Shown here: in pieces, positions 18,747 to 27,845 of the stretch
How the letters are laid out: each line of letters opens with the position of its first letter
Numbering within the stretch: the stretch's first letter is position 1
DNA from: Ectothiorhodospiraceae bacterium
GTDB lineage: Bacteria; Pseudomonadota; Gammaproteobacteria; Nitrococcales; Aquisalimonadaceae
NCBI GenBank assembly: GCA_020831845.1
Contig: JAFIFV010000051.1
Location: 1-64,000, forward strand
Reading direction: 5' to 3'
DNA length: 64,000 nt
The notes under the pieces: model-generated
What the model was told of the DNA's origin: nothing
The model's database searches: none
What the model saw: only the letters and a program-made list of their open reading frames with translations
Position numbers and translations under genes: made by a program

Positions 18747-19286
18747 ATGCGTCTGACGCCGTTGTTGTTTTCACTACTGTTGCTGGTGGGCTGTGCGGGA
18801 GTTCCGCAGGCGGTCGATCACCCGCTATCCGACCCTCCGCCCACGTTTGCGGAAGCGCAGCGCGCACCCGAGCAACACCGCGGGGAGACGGTCCGCTGGG
18901 GCGGGTCCATCGTCGGTGTGCAAAACGCCCGCGACCGCAGCGTGGTCGAGGTGGTGGGCCGCCCCCTTCGAAGGGATGGTCGCCCCAACGACAGCGGGAG
19001 CAGCCCGGGGCGCTTCCTGATCGTGACAGCCGAATTCCTGGATCCGGAAGTCTACAAGAGCGGACACTCCATCACCGTGGCCGGCGCGCTTGACGGGGTG
19101 GAAACCGGCCAGGTCGGAGAATACGACTACCCTTATCCGGTCGTGCGCGCCCGTGGTCTTCATCTCTGGGAGCCACTGCCCGACCCCGCCATACGTCACT
19201 ATGATCCCTACTGGGATGACCCGTGGATGCGCCCGTGGTGGTACGACCCGTGGCACCCGTACTGGCGCCACCATCGGCGCTGGTAG
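18747..19286 (+). CDS. Slp family outer-membrane lipoprotein
   Basis: A 179-residue lipoprotein of the Slp (starvation-inducible) family. The signal peptide ends in a lipobox LVGC near residue 16, and the Slp core (GETVRWGGSIVGVQN..., then GRFLIVTAEFLDPEVYKSGHSITVAG) follows. The C-terminal tail is rich in Trp, Tyr, Pro and His (HYDPYWDDPWMRPWWYDPW), unusual and possibly metal- or surface-binding. The ATG at 18747 gives a proper signal peptide, but its ribosome site is weak; an ATG at 18714 is possible. Forms a pair with the next gene. Confidence 0.82.
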   Translation: MRLTPLLFSLLLLVGCAGVPQAVDHPLSDPPPTFAEAQRAPEQHRGETVRWGGSIVGVQNARDRSVVEVVGRPLRRDGRPNDSGSSPGRFLIVTAEFLDPEVYKSGHSITVAGALDGVETGQVGEYDYPYPVVRARGLHLWEPLPDPAIRHYDPYWDDPWMRPWWYDPWHPYWRHHRRW

Positions 19287-19307
19287 CCCGCTCGGAAGGA
19301 GCCGCTG

Positions 19308-19805
19308 ATGACTTACCGATTGCTCGCCCTGCTGTCCCTGCCCCTGTTTCTCGCCGCCTGCGCCACCGGGCCGGGCTACACCGGGGACCACATCAACACC
19401 GAACTCCAGCCCCGTGCGGCGGCCCAGGCTTCAGACGGCGGCTCCGGGGAGACCGTGGTCTGGGGCGGTCGCATCATCCAGGCACAACCGCTGGAGGACG
19501 CGACTCAACTGGAAGTACTGGCCTACCCGTTGCAGCGCAACCAGCAACCGGACACCGGCAAAAGCTCCCAGGGGCGCTTCCTGGTGTACTACCCCGGGTA
19601 CCTGGAACCGGCCGACTATGCCAGCGACCGGCTCATCACGGTGACCGGCCCGCTGCGTGAAGCCCACACCGGCCGCGTGGGCGAAGCGGACTACCGCTAT
19701 CCGGTGATCAACGCTGACGACATCCACCTGTGGCCGGAACAGCAGCAGGTGCGTCGTGACGAGCCACGCGTGCGTTTCGGAGTGGGCGTGATGCTGCACC
19801 GCTAG
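19308..19805 (+). CDS. Slp family outer-membrane lipoprotein
   Basis: A 165-residue paralog of the preceding Slp protein. Its signal peptide ends in the lipobox LAAC near residue 18. The shared core GETVVWGGRIIQAQPL and GRFLVYYPGYLEPADYASDRLITVTG is recognisable, but it lacks the aromatic C-terminal tail. A strong GGAAGGAG lies before the ATG, 21 bases after the previous stop, so the two are co-transcribed. Slp proteins are outer-membrane lipoproteins induced in stationary phase or by acid in enterobacteria; the role here is not known. Confidence 0.85.
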   Translation: MTYRLLALLSLPLFLAACATGPGYTGDHINTELQPRAAAQASDGGSGETVVWGGRIIQAQPLEDATQLEVLAYPLQRNQQPDTGKSSQGRFLVYYPGYLEPADYASDRLITVTGPLREAHTGRVGEADYRYPVINADDIHLWPEQQQVRRDEPRVRFGVGVMLHR

Positions 19806-19865
19806 GGAAGCGCTGGCAAAATCGCCGCCGCCGTTATACCGTTTGCGTTTTTCCCGAGCGAAGCA

Positions 19866-22184
19866 ATGTCCGAACAACTGATTCAGCGCCTTTCCGGCGA
19901 ACTCCGCATACACCCGCGCCAGGCTGCCGCCGCCATTGATCTGCTGGACGGCGGCGCCACGGTCCCGTTCATCGCCCGGTACCGGAAGGAGGCGACGCAG
20001 GGGCTGGATGACGGCCAGCTGCGTCAGTTGGAAGAGCGTCTGGGCTACCTGCGGGAACTGGACGAACGGCGCCGGACCGTCCTCGATGCCATCCAGGAAC
20101 AGGGCAAGCTGACCGGCGAGCTGCGCACCGCGATCCTGGCGGCAGACACCAAGCAGCGGCTGGAAGACCTCTACCTGCCCTACAAGAAGAAACGCCGCAC
20201 CCGGGGCCAGATTGCGCGCGAAGCCGGCCTGGAGCCGCTGGCCCGGCAGTTGCTGGAGAACCCGGCGCTCGACCCGGAATCGACTGCACGCGACTACGTC
20301 AACCCGAAGGCCGAGATTCCCGATGCCACCGCCGCGCTGGAAGGTGCCAAGCACCTGCTCGCCGAGGAGTTCGCGGAAGACGCGGAACTGGTGGGCGCAC
20401 TGCGGCAGCATGCCTGGGAGCACGGCGTGCTGCATTCCGAGCTTGTGGACGGCATGCAGGAAGCCGGCGCCAAGTTCTCGGACTACTTCACCTATCAGGA
20501 ACGGCTGAAGGCCATCCCGTCCCACCGGGCGCTGGCGCTGTTTCGGGGCCGCAAGGAACGCGTGTTGCGGCTGACCCTGGTCGTGGATGGCGACGCACGT
20601 ACGCCCGGCCCCTGCGAGCAGAAAATCGCTACCCGGTTCGGTATCAGCCACCAGGGGCGCCCGGCGGACGACTGGCTTGCGGCGCTGGTGCGGTTCGCCT
20701 GGCGCATCAAGATCTTTACCCGGCTGGAAACCGATCTGCTGGGGCAGTTGAGGGAAGCGGCGGAAACCGAGGCCATTCAGGTTTTCGCCCACAACCTGCA
20801 TGACCTGCTGCTGGCCGCTCCGGCGGGCAACCGCTGTGTGCTCGGGCTGGACCCGGGCATCCGCACCGGCTGCAAGGTGGCCGTCGTGGACGGCACCGGC
20901 AAACTGCTGGAAACCGCTACCGTCTACCCACTCCCTCCGCGCAACGCCTGGCGCGAGACCATCGCCGAACTGGCGGCGCTGGCCACCCGTCACCGCGTGG
21001 AACTTGTCGCCATCGGCAACGGCACCGGCAGCCGCGAGATCGAACGCCTGGTCAAGGAGCTGGTGCAGCAGCACCCGCAGTTGAAACTGACCCAGGTCAT
21101 GGTCTCGGAAGCCGGCGCCTCGGTGTATTCCGCCTCGGAACTGGCCGCCGCCGAGTTCCCGGACCTGGACGTCTCGCTGCGCGGGGCTGTGTCCATTGCC
21201 CGCCGTCTGCAGGATCCGCTGGCGGAGCTGGTGAAGATCGACCCGAAATCAATTGGGGTGGGCCAGTACCAGCACGACGTCAGCCAGGTGCAACTGGCTC
21301 GCAGCCTGGAAACGGTGGTGGAGGATTGTGTGAACGCCGTGGGCGTGGACCTGAACACCGCATCGGCCGCCCTGCTGGCACGGGTGTCGGGCCTGAGCGC
21401 AACGCTGGCGGAAAAGGTTGTCGAGTACCGCAACACCCATGGCGCTTTCCGCAGCAGAGAAGCGCTGAAAAAGGTCCCCCGACTGGGCGACAAGACCTTC
21501 GAGCAGGCTGCGGGCTTTCTTCGCATTCGCGATGGCGAGCAGCCCCTTGACGCATCCGCGGTGCACCCCGAGGCCTACCCGCTGGTCGAGCGCATCCTGC
21601 AGCGCAACGGACGCAAACTCCAGCAGGTGATCGGCGACCGCACGTTCCTGCGCGCGTTGAACGCCTCCGACTACACTGACACGGACTTCGGCGAACCCAC
21701 CGTGCGCGACATCCTGGCCGAGTTGGAGAAGCCCGGCAGGGATCCGCGGCCGGAGTTCCGCACCGCCGCCTTCAAGGAAGGTGTGGAGAAGGTATCCGAC
21801 CTGCAACCCGGCATGATTCTGGAAGGCGTCGTCACCAATGTGACCAATTTCGGCGCTTTCGTGGACATCGGCGTCCATCAGGACGGCCTGGTTCACATCT
21901 CGGCCATGTCGGAGAAATTCATCCGCGATCCGCGGGAGGTCTCGCGCTCAGGCGACGTGGTAAAGGTGAAGGTGATGGAGGTGGATCTCCGTCGCCAGCG
22001 GATCGCGCTGAGCATGCGCCTGCAGGATCCGCTGCCGGATGCCGAGGGCGGCGGCAGGAGGCCCGGCAAGCCCCAGCGCCAGGAGACCACCCCCCGGGTC
22101 AGGAATCAGCGGGGCGGGCAGAAGGAACAGCCCGGTGCCCAGGGTGCGCTGGCGCAGGCACTGCTGCAGGCCAAGAAGCACTGA
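19866..22184 (+). CDS. tex: Transcription accessory protein Tex
   Basis: A 772-residue RNA-binding protein with the standard Tex order: N-terminal helical region, YqgF-like RNase H fold around residues 320-450 ([19 protein letters not shown]), helix-hairpin-helix motifs around 490-560 ([19 protein letters not shown]), and a C-terminal S1 domain beginning [21 protein letters not shown]. Tex binds nucleic acids and affects transcription and toxin expression in several pathogens. A basic, Gly-rich tail follows the S1 domain. Complete length. Confidence 0.95.
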   Translation: MSEQLIQRLSGELRIHPRQAAAAIDLLDGGATVPFIARYRKEATQGLDDGQLRQLEERLGYLRELDERRRTVLDAIQEQGKLTGELRTAILAADTKQRLEDLYLPYKKKRRTRGQIAREAGLEPLARQLLENPALDPESTARDYVNPKAEIPDATAALEGAKHLLAEEFAEDAELVGALRQHAWEHGVLHSELVDGMQEAGAKFSDYFTYQERLKAIPSHRALALFRGRKERVLRLTLVVDGDARTPGPCEQKIATRFGISHQGRPADDWLAALVRFAWRIKIFTRLETDLLGQLREAAETEAIQVFAHNLHDLLLAAPAGNRCVLGLDPGIRTGCKVAVVDGTGKLLETATVYPLPPRNAWRETIAELAALATRHRVELVAIGNGTGSREIERLVKELVQQHPQLKLTQVMVSEAGASVYSASELAAAEFPDLDVSLRGAVSIARRLQDPLAELVKIDPKSIGVGQYQHDVSQVQLARSLETVVEDCVNAVGVDLNTASAALLARVSGLSATLAEKVVEYRNTHGAFRSREALKKVPRLGDKTFEQAAGFLRIRDGEQPLDASAVHPEAYPLVERILQRNGRKLQQVIGDRTFLRALNASDYTDTDFGEPTVRDILAELEKPGRDPRPEFRTAAFKEGVEKVSDLQPGMILEGVVTNVTNFGAFVDIGVHQDGLVHISAMSEKFIRDPREVSRSGDVVKVKVMEVDLRRQRIALSMRLQDPLPDAEGGGRRPGKPQRQETTPRVRNQRGGQKEQPGAQGALAQALLQAKKH

Positions 22185-22188
22185 CGAA

Positions 22189-22214
22189 CAGGCGACCCGG
22201 GTCCGGGTCGCCTG
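22189..22214. terminator. Bidirectional hairpin between tex and ilvA
   Basis: A perfect 12-bp inverted repeat (CAGGCGACCCGG and its complement, 2-base spacer) sits between the converging tex and ilvA genes. The T-run is short on both strands, but position and symmetry make it the likely shared terminator. Confidence 0.6.
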
Positions 22215-22217
22215 TAT

Positions 22218-23732
22218 TCAACTGAGGAACAGGCTGTAGGCGGGGTTGTCCGTTTCCTCGTAATAGCGATAGCCCAGCTTCGCGAGGAACTCGTCGAACT
22301 TGCCCTTCTGCCCTTCCGGCACCTGTACGCCCACCAGCACGCGCCCGTAGGCGGCTCCGTGGTTACGGTAGTGGAACAGGCTGATGTTGAAACGCCTGCC
22401 CAGCCGGGTGAGGAAGTTCAGCAGCGCACCGGGGCGCTCGGGGAACTCGAAGCGATACAGCACCTCGTCTTCCACCAGCCGCGCGCGCCCTCCCACCATG
22501 TGCCTCACATGGACCTTGGCCATCTCGTTATCGGTCAGGTCCAGCACCGGATAATCCGCCTCGCGCAATTCACGGATCAGCGCGTCCCGTTCTTCCAGTC
22601 CGTTGTTGAGTTGCACGCCTGCAAACACGTGGGCCTCGTCCGGATCGGAAAAGCGGTAATTGAACTCGGTCACACCGCGCTGCCCGATGGTCTGGCAGAA
22701 CTGACGGAAGCTGCCGGGGCGTTCGGGTATGGTGACGGCGAGTACAGCCTCACGGTGCTCACCCACTTCGGCACGCTCCGATACATGCCCAAGTCGGCTG
22801 AAATTCATGTTGGCGCCGCTGTTGATCGCCACCAATCGCTGATCCTTCAGCTTTTCGCGCTCCACATACTTTTTCAGCCCGGCAATGGCCAGCGCGCCGG
22901 CAGGCTCCATCACCGAGCGTGTATCGTCGAAGACGTCCTTGATGGCCGCACAGATCTCGTCCGTGCTGACCAGCACGACCTCGTCCACGTGCTGGCGCGC
23001 CACCCGGAACGTTTCCTTGCCGATCTGCTTCACCGCCACGCCGTCCGCGAAAAGGCCCACCTGATCCAGCGTCACCCGGCGCCCCTTGGCCATGGCCTGC
23101 TGCAGCGTGGGCGCGTCCTCCGGCTCGACGCCGATCACGCGGATATCCGGCCGCAAATGCTTCACGTACACGGCAACGCCGGCGACGAGCCCACCGCCGC
23201 CCACCGGCACGAAGATGGCATGCAGCTGCTCGGGGTGCTGGTGCAGGATCTCCATGCCCACGGTGCCCTGACCAGCGATGATGTCGGGGTCGTCATACGG
23301 AGGGATCCAGCTCAGTCCCTTTTCCTTCATCAGCTTGCTGGCATGGGTGGAGGCGTCGTCGTAGCTGTCCCCATGAAGCACTACCCGGCCGCCGAAACGG
23401 CGCACGGCCTCCACCTTGATAGCCGGCGTGGTCCGCGGCATCACAATGATGGCCTTGATACCGAGTTTCTTCGCCGCCAGGGCGACACCCTGGGCATGAT
23501 TGCCGGCAGACGCGCAAATCACTCCCCGAGCCCGGGCTTCATCCGAGAGCCGGGCAATCTTGTTGTAGGCGCCCCGCAGCTTGAAGGAGAACACCGGTTG
23601 CAGATCCTCCCGCTTCATCAGCACCTGGTTTCCCAGGCGGGCCGAGAGATTGGGGGCAGGATCCAGCGGCGTATGTTCGGCCACATCGTACACGCGGGCC
23701 GTCAGTATGCGTTCCAGGTATGGTCGAGTCAT
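22218..23732 (-). CDS. ilvA: Threonine ammonia-lyase, biosynthetic
   Basis: A 504-residue PLP enzyme converting threonine to 2-oxobutanoate, the first committed step of isoleucine synthesis. The PLP lysine lies in [11 protein letters not shown] near residue 56, and the glycine loop GGGGLVAG near 190. Two C-terminal ACT-like domains, near 330-415 and 425-500, provide isoleucine feedback control, marking the biosynthetic rather than the catabolic form. The ATG at 23732 is followed by the normal family start ([17 protein letters not shown]); the longer reading overlaps the divergent rpiA leader. Confidence 0.94.
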   Translation of the reverse strand: MTRPYLERILTARVYDVAEHTPLDPAPNLSARLGNQVLMKREDLQPVFSFKLRGAYNKIARLSDEARARGVICASAGNHAQGVALAAKKLGIKAIIVMPRTTPAIKVEAVRRFGGRVVLHGDSYDDASTHASKLMKEKGLSWIPPYDDPDIIAGQGTVGMEILHQHPEQLHAIFVPVGGGGLVAGVAVYVKHLRPDIRVIGVEPEDAPTLQQAMAKGRRVTLDQVGLFADGVAVKQIGKETFRVARQHVDEVVLVSTDEICAAIKDVFDDTRSVMEPAGALAIAGLKKYVEREKLKDQRLVAINSGANMNFSRLGHVSERAEVGEHREAVLAVTIPERPGSFRQFCQTIGQRGVTEFNYRFSDPDEAHVFAGVQLNNGLEERDALIRELREADYPVLDLTDNEMAKVHVRHMVGGRARLVEDEVLYRFEFPERPGALLNFLTRLGRRFNISLFHYRNHGAAYGRVLVGVQVPEGQKGKFDEFLAKLGYRYYEETDNPAYSLFLS

Positions 23733-23929
23733 ACGGAATGTGCCATCTCTTTGAAGTCTGCGCGGCGCTGGTCCGGAACAGCCGGCGGCACGCCGCAGCG
23801 CGCGCATCAGTGTATGGGCTATCTGCGCCGTTTGAAAGCGGCGGCCTGCCGCCTCTGCCATTCTGCCCACCCTTGCGTCCTGCCTGCGGCCTCGTATCAT
23901 TGCAGGCACATTCCTCGAGGAGCATGAAC

Positions 23930-24592
23930 ATGTCCGCAGACGCGTTGAAGAAGGCCGTGGCCGAAGCTGCCCTGGCGCATGTGCCCCGAGGGGAGATCCT
24001 CGGTGTCGGCACGGGATCGACGGTCAATCACTTTATTCGGGGCCTGGCGACCATCAGCGAGGAAATCCCCGGCGCGGTGTCCAGTTCCGAAGCGTCCACA
24101 GCCCTGCTGAAGGACGCAGGCATCCGGGTTCTTTCCCTGAACGAGGTGAGCGAGATCGCCGTCTACGTTGACGGCGCCGATGAAGCCAACCACCATCTGG
24201 AGTTGATCAAGGGCGGGGGCGCAGCGCTAACCCGGGAGAAAATCGTTGCCGCAGCCAGCCGTACGTTCGTCTGTATCGCCGACGAAAGCAAGCTGGTGAA
24301 GGCACTGGGGCGCTTTCCGCTGCCGGTGGAGGTCATTCCCATGGCGCGGAGCTATGTCGCCCGCCAACTGGTCAAACTGGGTGGCACCCCGGTGTACCGC
24401 GAAGGCGTCACCACGGACAACGGCAACGTCATCCTCGACGTGCGGGACCTGACCATCAACGAGCCCATGAAGCTGGAACAGGCGATCAACAACATTCCGG
24501 GCGTGGTCACCAATGGCCTGTTCGCGATGCGGCCGGCGGACGTCCTGTTGCTGGGAACCAGCGACGGGGTGAAGACCTTGAAGGCCCACTGA
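23930..24592 (+). CDS. rpiA: Ribose-5-phosphate isomerase A
   Basis: A 220-residue isomerase interconverting ribose-5-phosphate and ribulose-5-phosphate. Motifs are complete: [12 protein letters not shown] near residue 26, DGADEAN near 82 and [11 protein letters not shown] near 95. The ATG at 23930 has GAGG about eight bases upstream and gives the same length as E. coli RpiA; an ATG two codons earlier is too close to the ribosome site. Divergent from ilvA, the same arrangement as in Pseudomonas. Confidence 0.95.
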   Translation: MSADALKKAVAEAALAHVPRGEILGVGTGSTVNHFIRGLATISEEIPGAVSSSEASTALLKDAGIRVLSLNEVSEIAVYVDGADEANHHLELIKGGGAALTREKIVAAASRTFVCIADESKLVKALGRFPLPVEVIPMARSYVARQLVKLGGTPVYREGVTTDNGNVILDVRDLTINEPMKLEQAINNIPGVVTNGLFAMRPADVLLLGTSDGVKTLKAH

Positions 24593-24605
24593 TCGGAGTC
24601 GGGCC

Positions 24606-24806
24606 ATGCAACGCACGCTGATCATCATCGGACTGGTCATACTGGCCGCAGGGCTGCTCTGGCCCTGGCTGTCACGCATGGGACTGGGCCGACTGCCGGG
24701 GGACATCATCATCCGCCGAGATGGATTTACCTTCTACTTCCCCATCGTGACGTCGATCATCGTCAGCATCGTGCTGACGGTGTTGTTCTGGCTATTCCGC
24801 AAGTAG
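24606..24806 (+). CDS. DUF2905 small membrane protein
   Basis: A 66-residue protein with two membrane segments (about residues 4-22 and 45-64) separated by the hallmark loop of the family, GRLPGDIIIRRDGFTFYFP. It matches the DUF2905 family of unknown function. A GGAG ribosome site precedes it and it starts 14 bases after the rpiA stop, so it is probably in the rpiA transcript. Confidence 0.85.
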   Translation: MQRTLIIIGLVILAAGLLWPWLSRMGLGRLPGDIIIRRDGFTFYFPIVTSIIVSIVLTVLFWLFRK

Positions 24807-24838
24807 CCGTTCTTGCAAGAGGGAAGCACCGACCCGGT

Positions 24839-24942
24839 GCTGGACCGGAGAGACGGTTTCAGACACGCCGTGAACCCATCCTTGGGGGCTTGACGGCAGC
24901 GTCCATGCTGCCGACAGTCTGAAACCGTCTCTCCGGTCCAGT
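24839..24942. repeat. Long-stem repeat 1 with conserved loop
   Basis: A perfect 24-bp inverted repeat (arms 24840-24863 and 24918-24941) brackets a 54-base loop. The loop holds a 27-base core at 24866-24892 (GCCGTGAACCCATCC then TTGGGGGCTTG) and a small hairpin with arms GGCAGC and GCTGCC at 24895-24912. A second element at 24990-25097 has the same architecture and core but unrelated arms. No coding potential. Confidence 0.85.
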
Positions 24943-24989
24943 ACCTCCCTCCGGCGGCTTCCGCACTCCAATCGAGGTGACCAAACCGA

Positions 24990-25097
24990 GGCTGTGAGGC
25001 GTTTTCTCGCTGTGGACTGTCGGCCGGAGGGACCCGGTCGACAAGCCCCCAGGGATGGGTTCACGGCGCGTCCGCAGCGAGAAAACGCCTCACAGCC
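24990..25097. repeat. Long-stem repeat 2 with conserved loop
   Basis: A perfect 23-bp inverted repeat (arms 24990-25012 and 25075-25097) encloses a loop whose 27-base core, on the minus strand at 25042-25068, is identical to that of repeat 1 except for one base. The arm sequence (GGCTGTGAGGCGTTTTCTCG and three more bases) shares nothing with repeat 1. It lies in the opposite orientation, 48 bases away. Confidence 0.85.
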
Positions 25098-25156
25098 GGA
25101 TCGAAGTCACCATTGCTCGGTCCACCATCAAGAATTCCCCGGGGTCCGAAAAATAA

Positions 25157-25181
25157 AAAACCCCGCCGTTGGCGGGGTTTT
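25157..25181 (-). terminator. Orphaned terminator of tRNA-Gln
   Basis: An 11-bp stem (AAAACCCCGCC paired with GGCGGGGTTTT, 3-base loop). On the minus strand it is followed by TTATTTTTC, a strong intrinsic terminator. It lies directly past the 3' end of the left repeat of tRNA-Gln, so before integration it would have terminated the rplM-rpsI-tRNA transcript. The element now separates them by 9.4 kb. It can also stop transcription from the rpiA side. Confidence 0.8.
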
Positions 25182-25185
25182 CTGT

Positions 25186-25236
25186 TGGCTGGGGGACCAG
25201 GATTCGAACCTGGGTTGACGGAGTCAGAGTCCGTAG
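25186..25236. other. attL (51-bp tRNA-Gln 3' repeat)
   Basis: This segment is identical over 51 bases to the 3' part of the intact tRNA-Gln at 34610-34660; bases just outside differ at both ends. It is the original host 3' end of the tRNA gene, displaced by integration. The adjoining element-derived bases at 25237-25266 resemble a decayed tRNA-Gln 5' half. Confidence 0.92.
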
Positions 25237-25337
25237 CGTTGCCTTACCCTGAGCTAGATGTAACCATCTCTATTCATACAAGTCAATAGCTTAATACGTA
25301 CTGAATCCGTTGTTCTTAGATGGAGTTTTCTCTAAGC

Positions 25338-25355
25338 TGCTTACATATTGCTTAC
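25338..25355 (+). promoter_or_regulatory. Left integrase arm-type sites
   Basis: Two copies of TGCTTAC, 11 bases apart start to start (25338 and 25349), just upstream of the integrase ATG. The same pair with the same spacing and orientation occurs near the right end at 34542-34559. Equal spacing of one helical turn at both ends is what arm-type binding sites of a tyrosine integrase look like. Confidence 0.65.
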
Positions 25356-25372
25356 TTTTAGGGAAAACAGCG

Positions 25373-26689
25373 ATGCCTGACACCAGAATCAAGATCGGGA
25401 AAACTACCGTCGAGTCTGCTGGCCGAGTACCGGAGGCAGGCACGGCCCTATGGTGGGATTCCACCCTATCCGGGTTCGGCCTTCGAGTCACAGCGAATGG
25501 TGTCCGGTCTTACATTGTCCAGGGGCGTGTCGGACGCAAGAGCAGGCGCATTACCATCGGTAGGCATGGCGCACCCGCCACCCTGGTCGGAGCAGACGGC
25601 CAGAAAACCACAGGCACCCTCACTGCCGAACGGGCACGTAAGCAGGCACAGCATTTGCTCGGCCAAATGGCCGGGGGCATTGATCCAGTCACCGAAAAAC
25701 GCCAGACGGAAGTCTCCGGCTTGACGCTGAGGCAGGCCGCCGAGGACTACATCGAGAACAAGCGGCGCAAGACCGACGGCAAATCCCTGGCCGACCGGAC
25801 GAAGGCCGACATTCGCCGACACCTGAACAAGAGCTTCGCGGATTGGGCCGACAAGCCCGTTAAGGCGATCACCGCCGATGCCGTGGCCCGCAAGTACAAG
25901 GCGCTGTCGGATCGCTCACAGGCGCAGGGCAATCAGGCATTCCGCGTGCTTTCCGCAATTCTGAACTACGTCGTCAAGCGCCACCAAGGCGCGGTGATCG
26001 CCTCCAATCCTGCAAGCGTGATCCATGACGCTGGGCACTACCGCGGGAACGTGCCCGGGCGCAAGACGAAGGTGCCCGATGACAAGATCGGCGCCTTCTA
26101 CAACGCGATTGACGAGGCACGGATCACCGGCAACCCCGGCCAGCGGATAAAGGCAACGGCAGCTTACCTGTTGATGCTTACCGGACTGCGCAAGGCTGAC
26201 CTGCTGGGCCGCCGTTGGGCAGAGGTAGATATGGATGCGGCCACCTTGCACGTGCCCGACACAAAGCACCGCTCACCGAGAACGTTCCCACTCGCAAGCC
26301 AGGCCATTGATGCGCTGAAAGACCTGGAGGAACTAACCGGCGGCCAAGAATTCGTATTCACTGCCAACAGCAAAACGGGCTTCTGCACCGAGATCCGCGA
26401 CGGACTCCAGCCCGGCATCGACGCTATTGGGCACCATGTTGCCGCCCACGACCTACGCCGCACGTGGATCACGGCAGTGAAAGAGACAGGCGTCGATCCG
26501 TTGGCCGCCGAACTCCTGGCGAATCGCAAGGGCGAACAGTTCCAGGCGCTTGCCGTCCGGTTCGAGAACTACGACAACACCGACTTGAGCCACTACCGAC
26601 CGCAGGCGCAGACCATCGCGGACTGGTTCGAGGAACAGGGACGCATTGCAGCCGCTGGGAATGTTGTGCACATGGAGGTGAAAGAATGA
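25373..26689 (+). CDS. int: Tyrosine recombinase/integrase
   Basis: A 438-residue phage integrase of the P4/CP4-57-like group. An N-terminal DUF4102-type arm-binding domain (LWWDSTLSGFGLRVT...) is followed by a core-binding domain (about 117-205) and the catalytic domain with Arg273 (LTGLRKADL), HDLRRTW (His359, Arg362) and a tyrosine nucleophile, probably Tyr400. The ATG at 25373 is preceded by AGGGA; the longer reading would begin at a TTG within the arm-site region. It lies beside attL, as expected for tRNA-targeting elements, and overlaps the next gene by 4 bp. Confidence 0.95.
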   Translation: MPDTRIKIGKTTVESAGRVPEAGTALWWDSTLSGFGLRVTANGVRSYIVQGRVGRKSRRITIGRHGAPATLVGADGQKTTGTLTAERARKQAQHLLGQMAGGIDPVTEKRQTEVSGLTLRQAAEDYIENKRRKTDGKSLADRTKADIRRHLNKSFADWADKPVKAITADAVARKYKALSDRSQAQGNQAFRVLSAILNYVVKRHQGAVIASNPASVIHDAGHYRGNVPGRKTKVPDDKIGAFYNAIDEARITGNPGQRIKATAAYLLMLTGLRKADLLGRRWAEVDMDAATLHVPDTKHRSPRTFPLASQAIDALKDLEELTGGQEFVFTANSKTGFCTEIRDGLQPGIDAIGHHVAAHDLRRTWITAVKETGVDPLAAELLANRKGEQFQALAVRFENYDNTDLSHYRPQAQTIADWFEEQGRIAAAGNVVHMEVKE

Positions 26690-27312
26690 GCCGCAGAGTC
26701 GATAGACGGATCGAGGATATGCAGCGGCTTGCGGAATCTGTGCTCGAGGAGGCCAGCTCTCCAGAGTTCGATGTCGCTCGGGCATTGGCGGTCAACCTGC
26801 GCGGCTACCTGGCAAACCTACGGGAAGCCCTAGAGCAGGAGAAAGGCGCGAACGGCGGTGCCTACTGGATGTTGGAATGCCTCGACCTCTACGAGGAATT
26901 GCGCTTCACCTTACCCGACGCTGACGCCAGACAAATGGGACTCGGCGGTGCTCACGCCCCTCAACCCGACGCCGTGGAGCAGGCTGCTGTTCATGGCCGC
27001 AGGTACTGGCGACGACAACGGCATAACGCCGCTGCGGGGGCGGACGCTCGCTGGAGTGGTAATGCCGCCCACGTCCGCCTGCAAGAGATTGTTCACGGTC
27101 TAGCGGCAAGGCGTGATGAGCTCGGCGACCCCGAGCCGCCGGGCGAGTTATGGGGTGCGCTCTACGGCGCTCTGGACGATGCAGGACTGGAGCCGCAGGA
27201 CCCCGAGCCAGACCTTTCGGGAGAGCAGCGCTATTACCTCTATGGCTCCGACGGCAGACGTTACAACTTCGGAGCCTTCAAGAAAGCTGTGAGCCGCGCC
27301 CGCAAAAAATAG
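26686..27312 (+). CDS. Unknown element protein
   Basis: A 208-residue protein with no recognised domain. The N-terminal 60 residues are helical (IEDMQRLAESVLEEASSPEF), and the C terminus is basic and aromatic (YYLYGSDGRRYNFGAFKKAVSRARKK). Its ATG overlaps the integrase stop (ATGA), so it is coupled to integrase and could be a recombination or regulatory accessory protein, a guess from position only. The overlapping longer frame on the same strand is a shadow of the integrase gene. Confidence 0.7.
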   Translation: MSRRVDRRIEDMQRLAESVLEEASSPEFDVARALAVNLRGYLANLREALEQEKGANGGAYWMLECLDLYEELRFTLPDADARQMGLGGAHAPQPDAVEQAAVHGRRYWRRQRHNAAAGADARWSGNAAHVRLQEIVHGLAARRDELGDPEPPGELWGALYGALDDAGLEPQDPEPDLSGEQRYYLYGSDGRRYNFGAFKKAVSRARKK

Positions 27313-27358
27313 GCATCGGGACATGCCCAGGGCAACCGCCTAGTCGATGCTGCAATCC

Positions 27359-27384
27359 CCTCGTAGATCAAATCCGCTACGAGG
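27359..27384 (+). promoter_or_regulatory. Inverted repeat covering the alpA ribosome site
   Basis: A perfect 8-bp inverted repeat (CCTCGTAG and CTACGAGG, 10-base spacer). Its right arm contains the GAGG Shine-Dalgarno of the AlpA-like gene, nine bases before its ATG. It could be an operator for the regulator or an RNA hairpin that hides the ribosome site. Confidence 0.5.
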
Positions 27385-27393
27385 TGACGCAGC

Positions 27394-27621
27394 ATGACGA
27401 AACTCGCCGAACTCCTGGAACAGGCACGGACCGCAAAGTCGCTGACGACTCCGCAGGCCGCCGCCTACCTCAGCCTTTCGCCCAACACTCTCACCCGCTG
27501 GCGCTGGTCTGGCGACGGGCCGCGTTTCTGCAAGTACGGGCGCGCAGTTCGCTACAACCGCGATGACCTTGATCAGTGGATCAGGGAATCGTCCCGCGGC
27601 AGCACGTCGGAGGTAGCGTAA
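27394..27621 (+). CDS. AlpA/excisionase-like helix-turn-helix regulator
   Basis: A 75-residue MerR-type helix-turn-helix (HTH_17) protein. The core TPQAAAYLSLSPNTLTRWRWSGDGPRF...VRYNRDDLDQWI is the typical excisionase/AlpA pattern, including the wing and the closing DLDQWI helix. In P4-like satellites and Gram-negative phage-inducible islands AlpA homologues activate integrase or replication genes and can be the switch that responds to a helper phage. The gene ends overlapping the next start (TAATG). Confidence 0.85.
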   Translation: MTKLAELLEQARTAKSLTTPQAAAYLSLSPNTLTRWRWSGDGPRFCKYGRAVRYNRDDLDQWIRESSRGSTSEVA

Positions 27622-27845
27622 TGGCTGCCCACTTCCCGCCGTTCAACACCGTTTGCGACTGGCTCACGCCTGACGCCGTTCCCGGGACCTACGGCGTCCC
27701 CCTGGAACTGGTCCAGACCGCAATGCTTTCGGGCCAGCTCACGGTCCGCAGCGTGGCCGGCCAGACCCTGGTCCGCCATGACGAGATCAAGGCAATGCGG
27801 TTGCGGCTGATGGCTGAACGGGGGTGCCACGCATGCGAGGACTGA
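27621..27845 (+). CDS. Unknown small element protein
   Basis: A 74-residue protein beginning MAAHFPPFNTVCDWLTPDAV. A central segment (VPLELVQTAMLSGQLTVRSVAGQTLVRHDEI) resembles the helix-turn-helix of small DNA-binding proteins that sit beside AlpA genes, but the match is weak. It overlaps the AlpA-like gene by one base and the CHC2 gene by 13 bases. Function unknown. Confidence 0.6.
   Translation: MAAHFPPFNTVCDWLTPDAVPGTYGVPLELVQTAMLSGQLTVRSVAGQTLVRHDEIKAMRLRLMAERGCHACED

Noticed and set aside
24807-25154. CRISPR array or insertion sequence in the repeat block
   Set aside because: Only two dyad elements with different arms, no regular spacers, no transposase frame and no target-site duplication.
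25186-25266. A second functional tRNA-Gln at the left end
   Set aside because: Only the 51-base 3' part is intact; the 5' half cannot pair with the acceptor stem.
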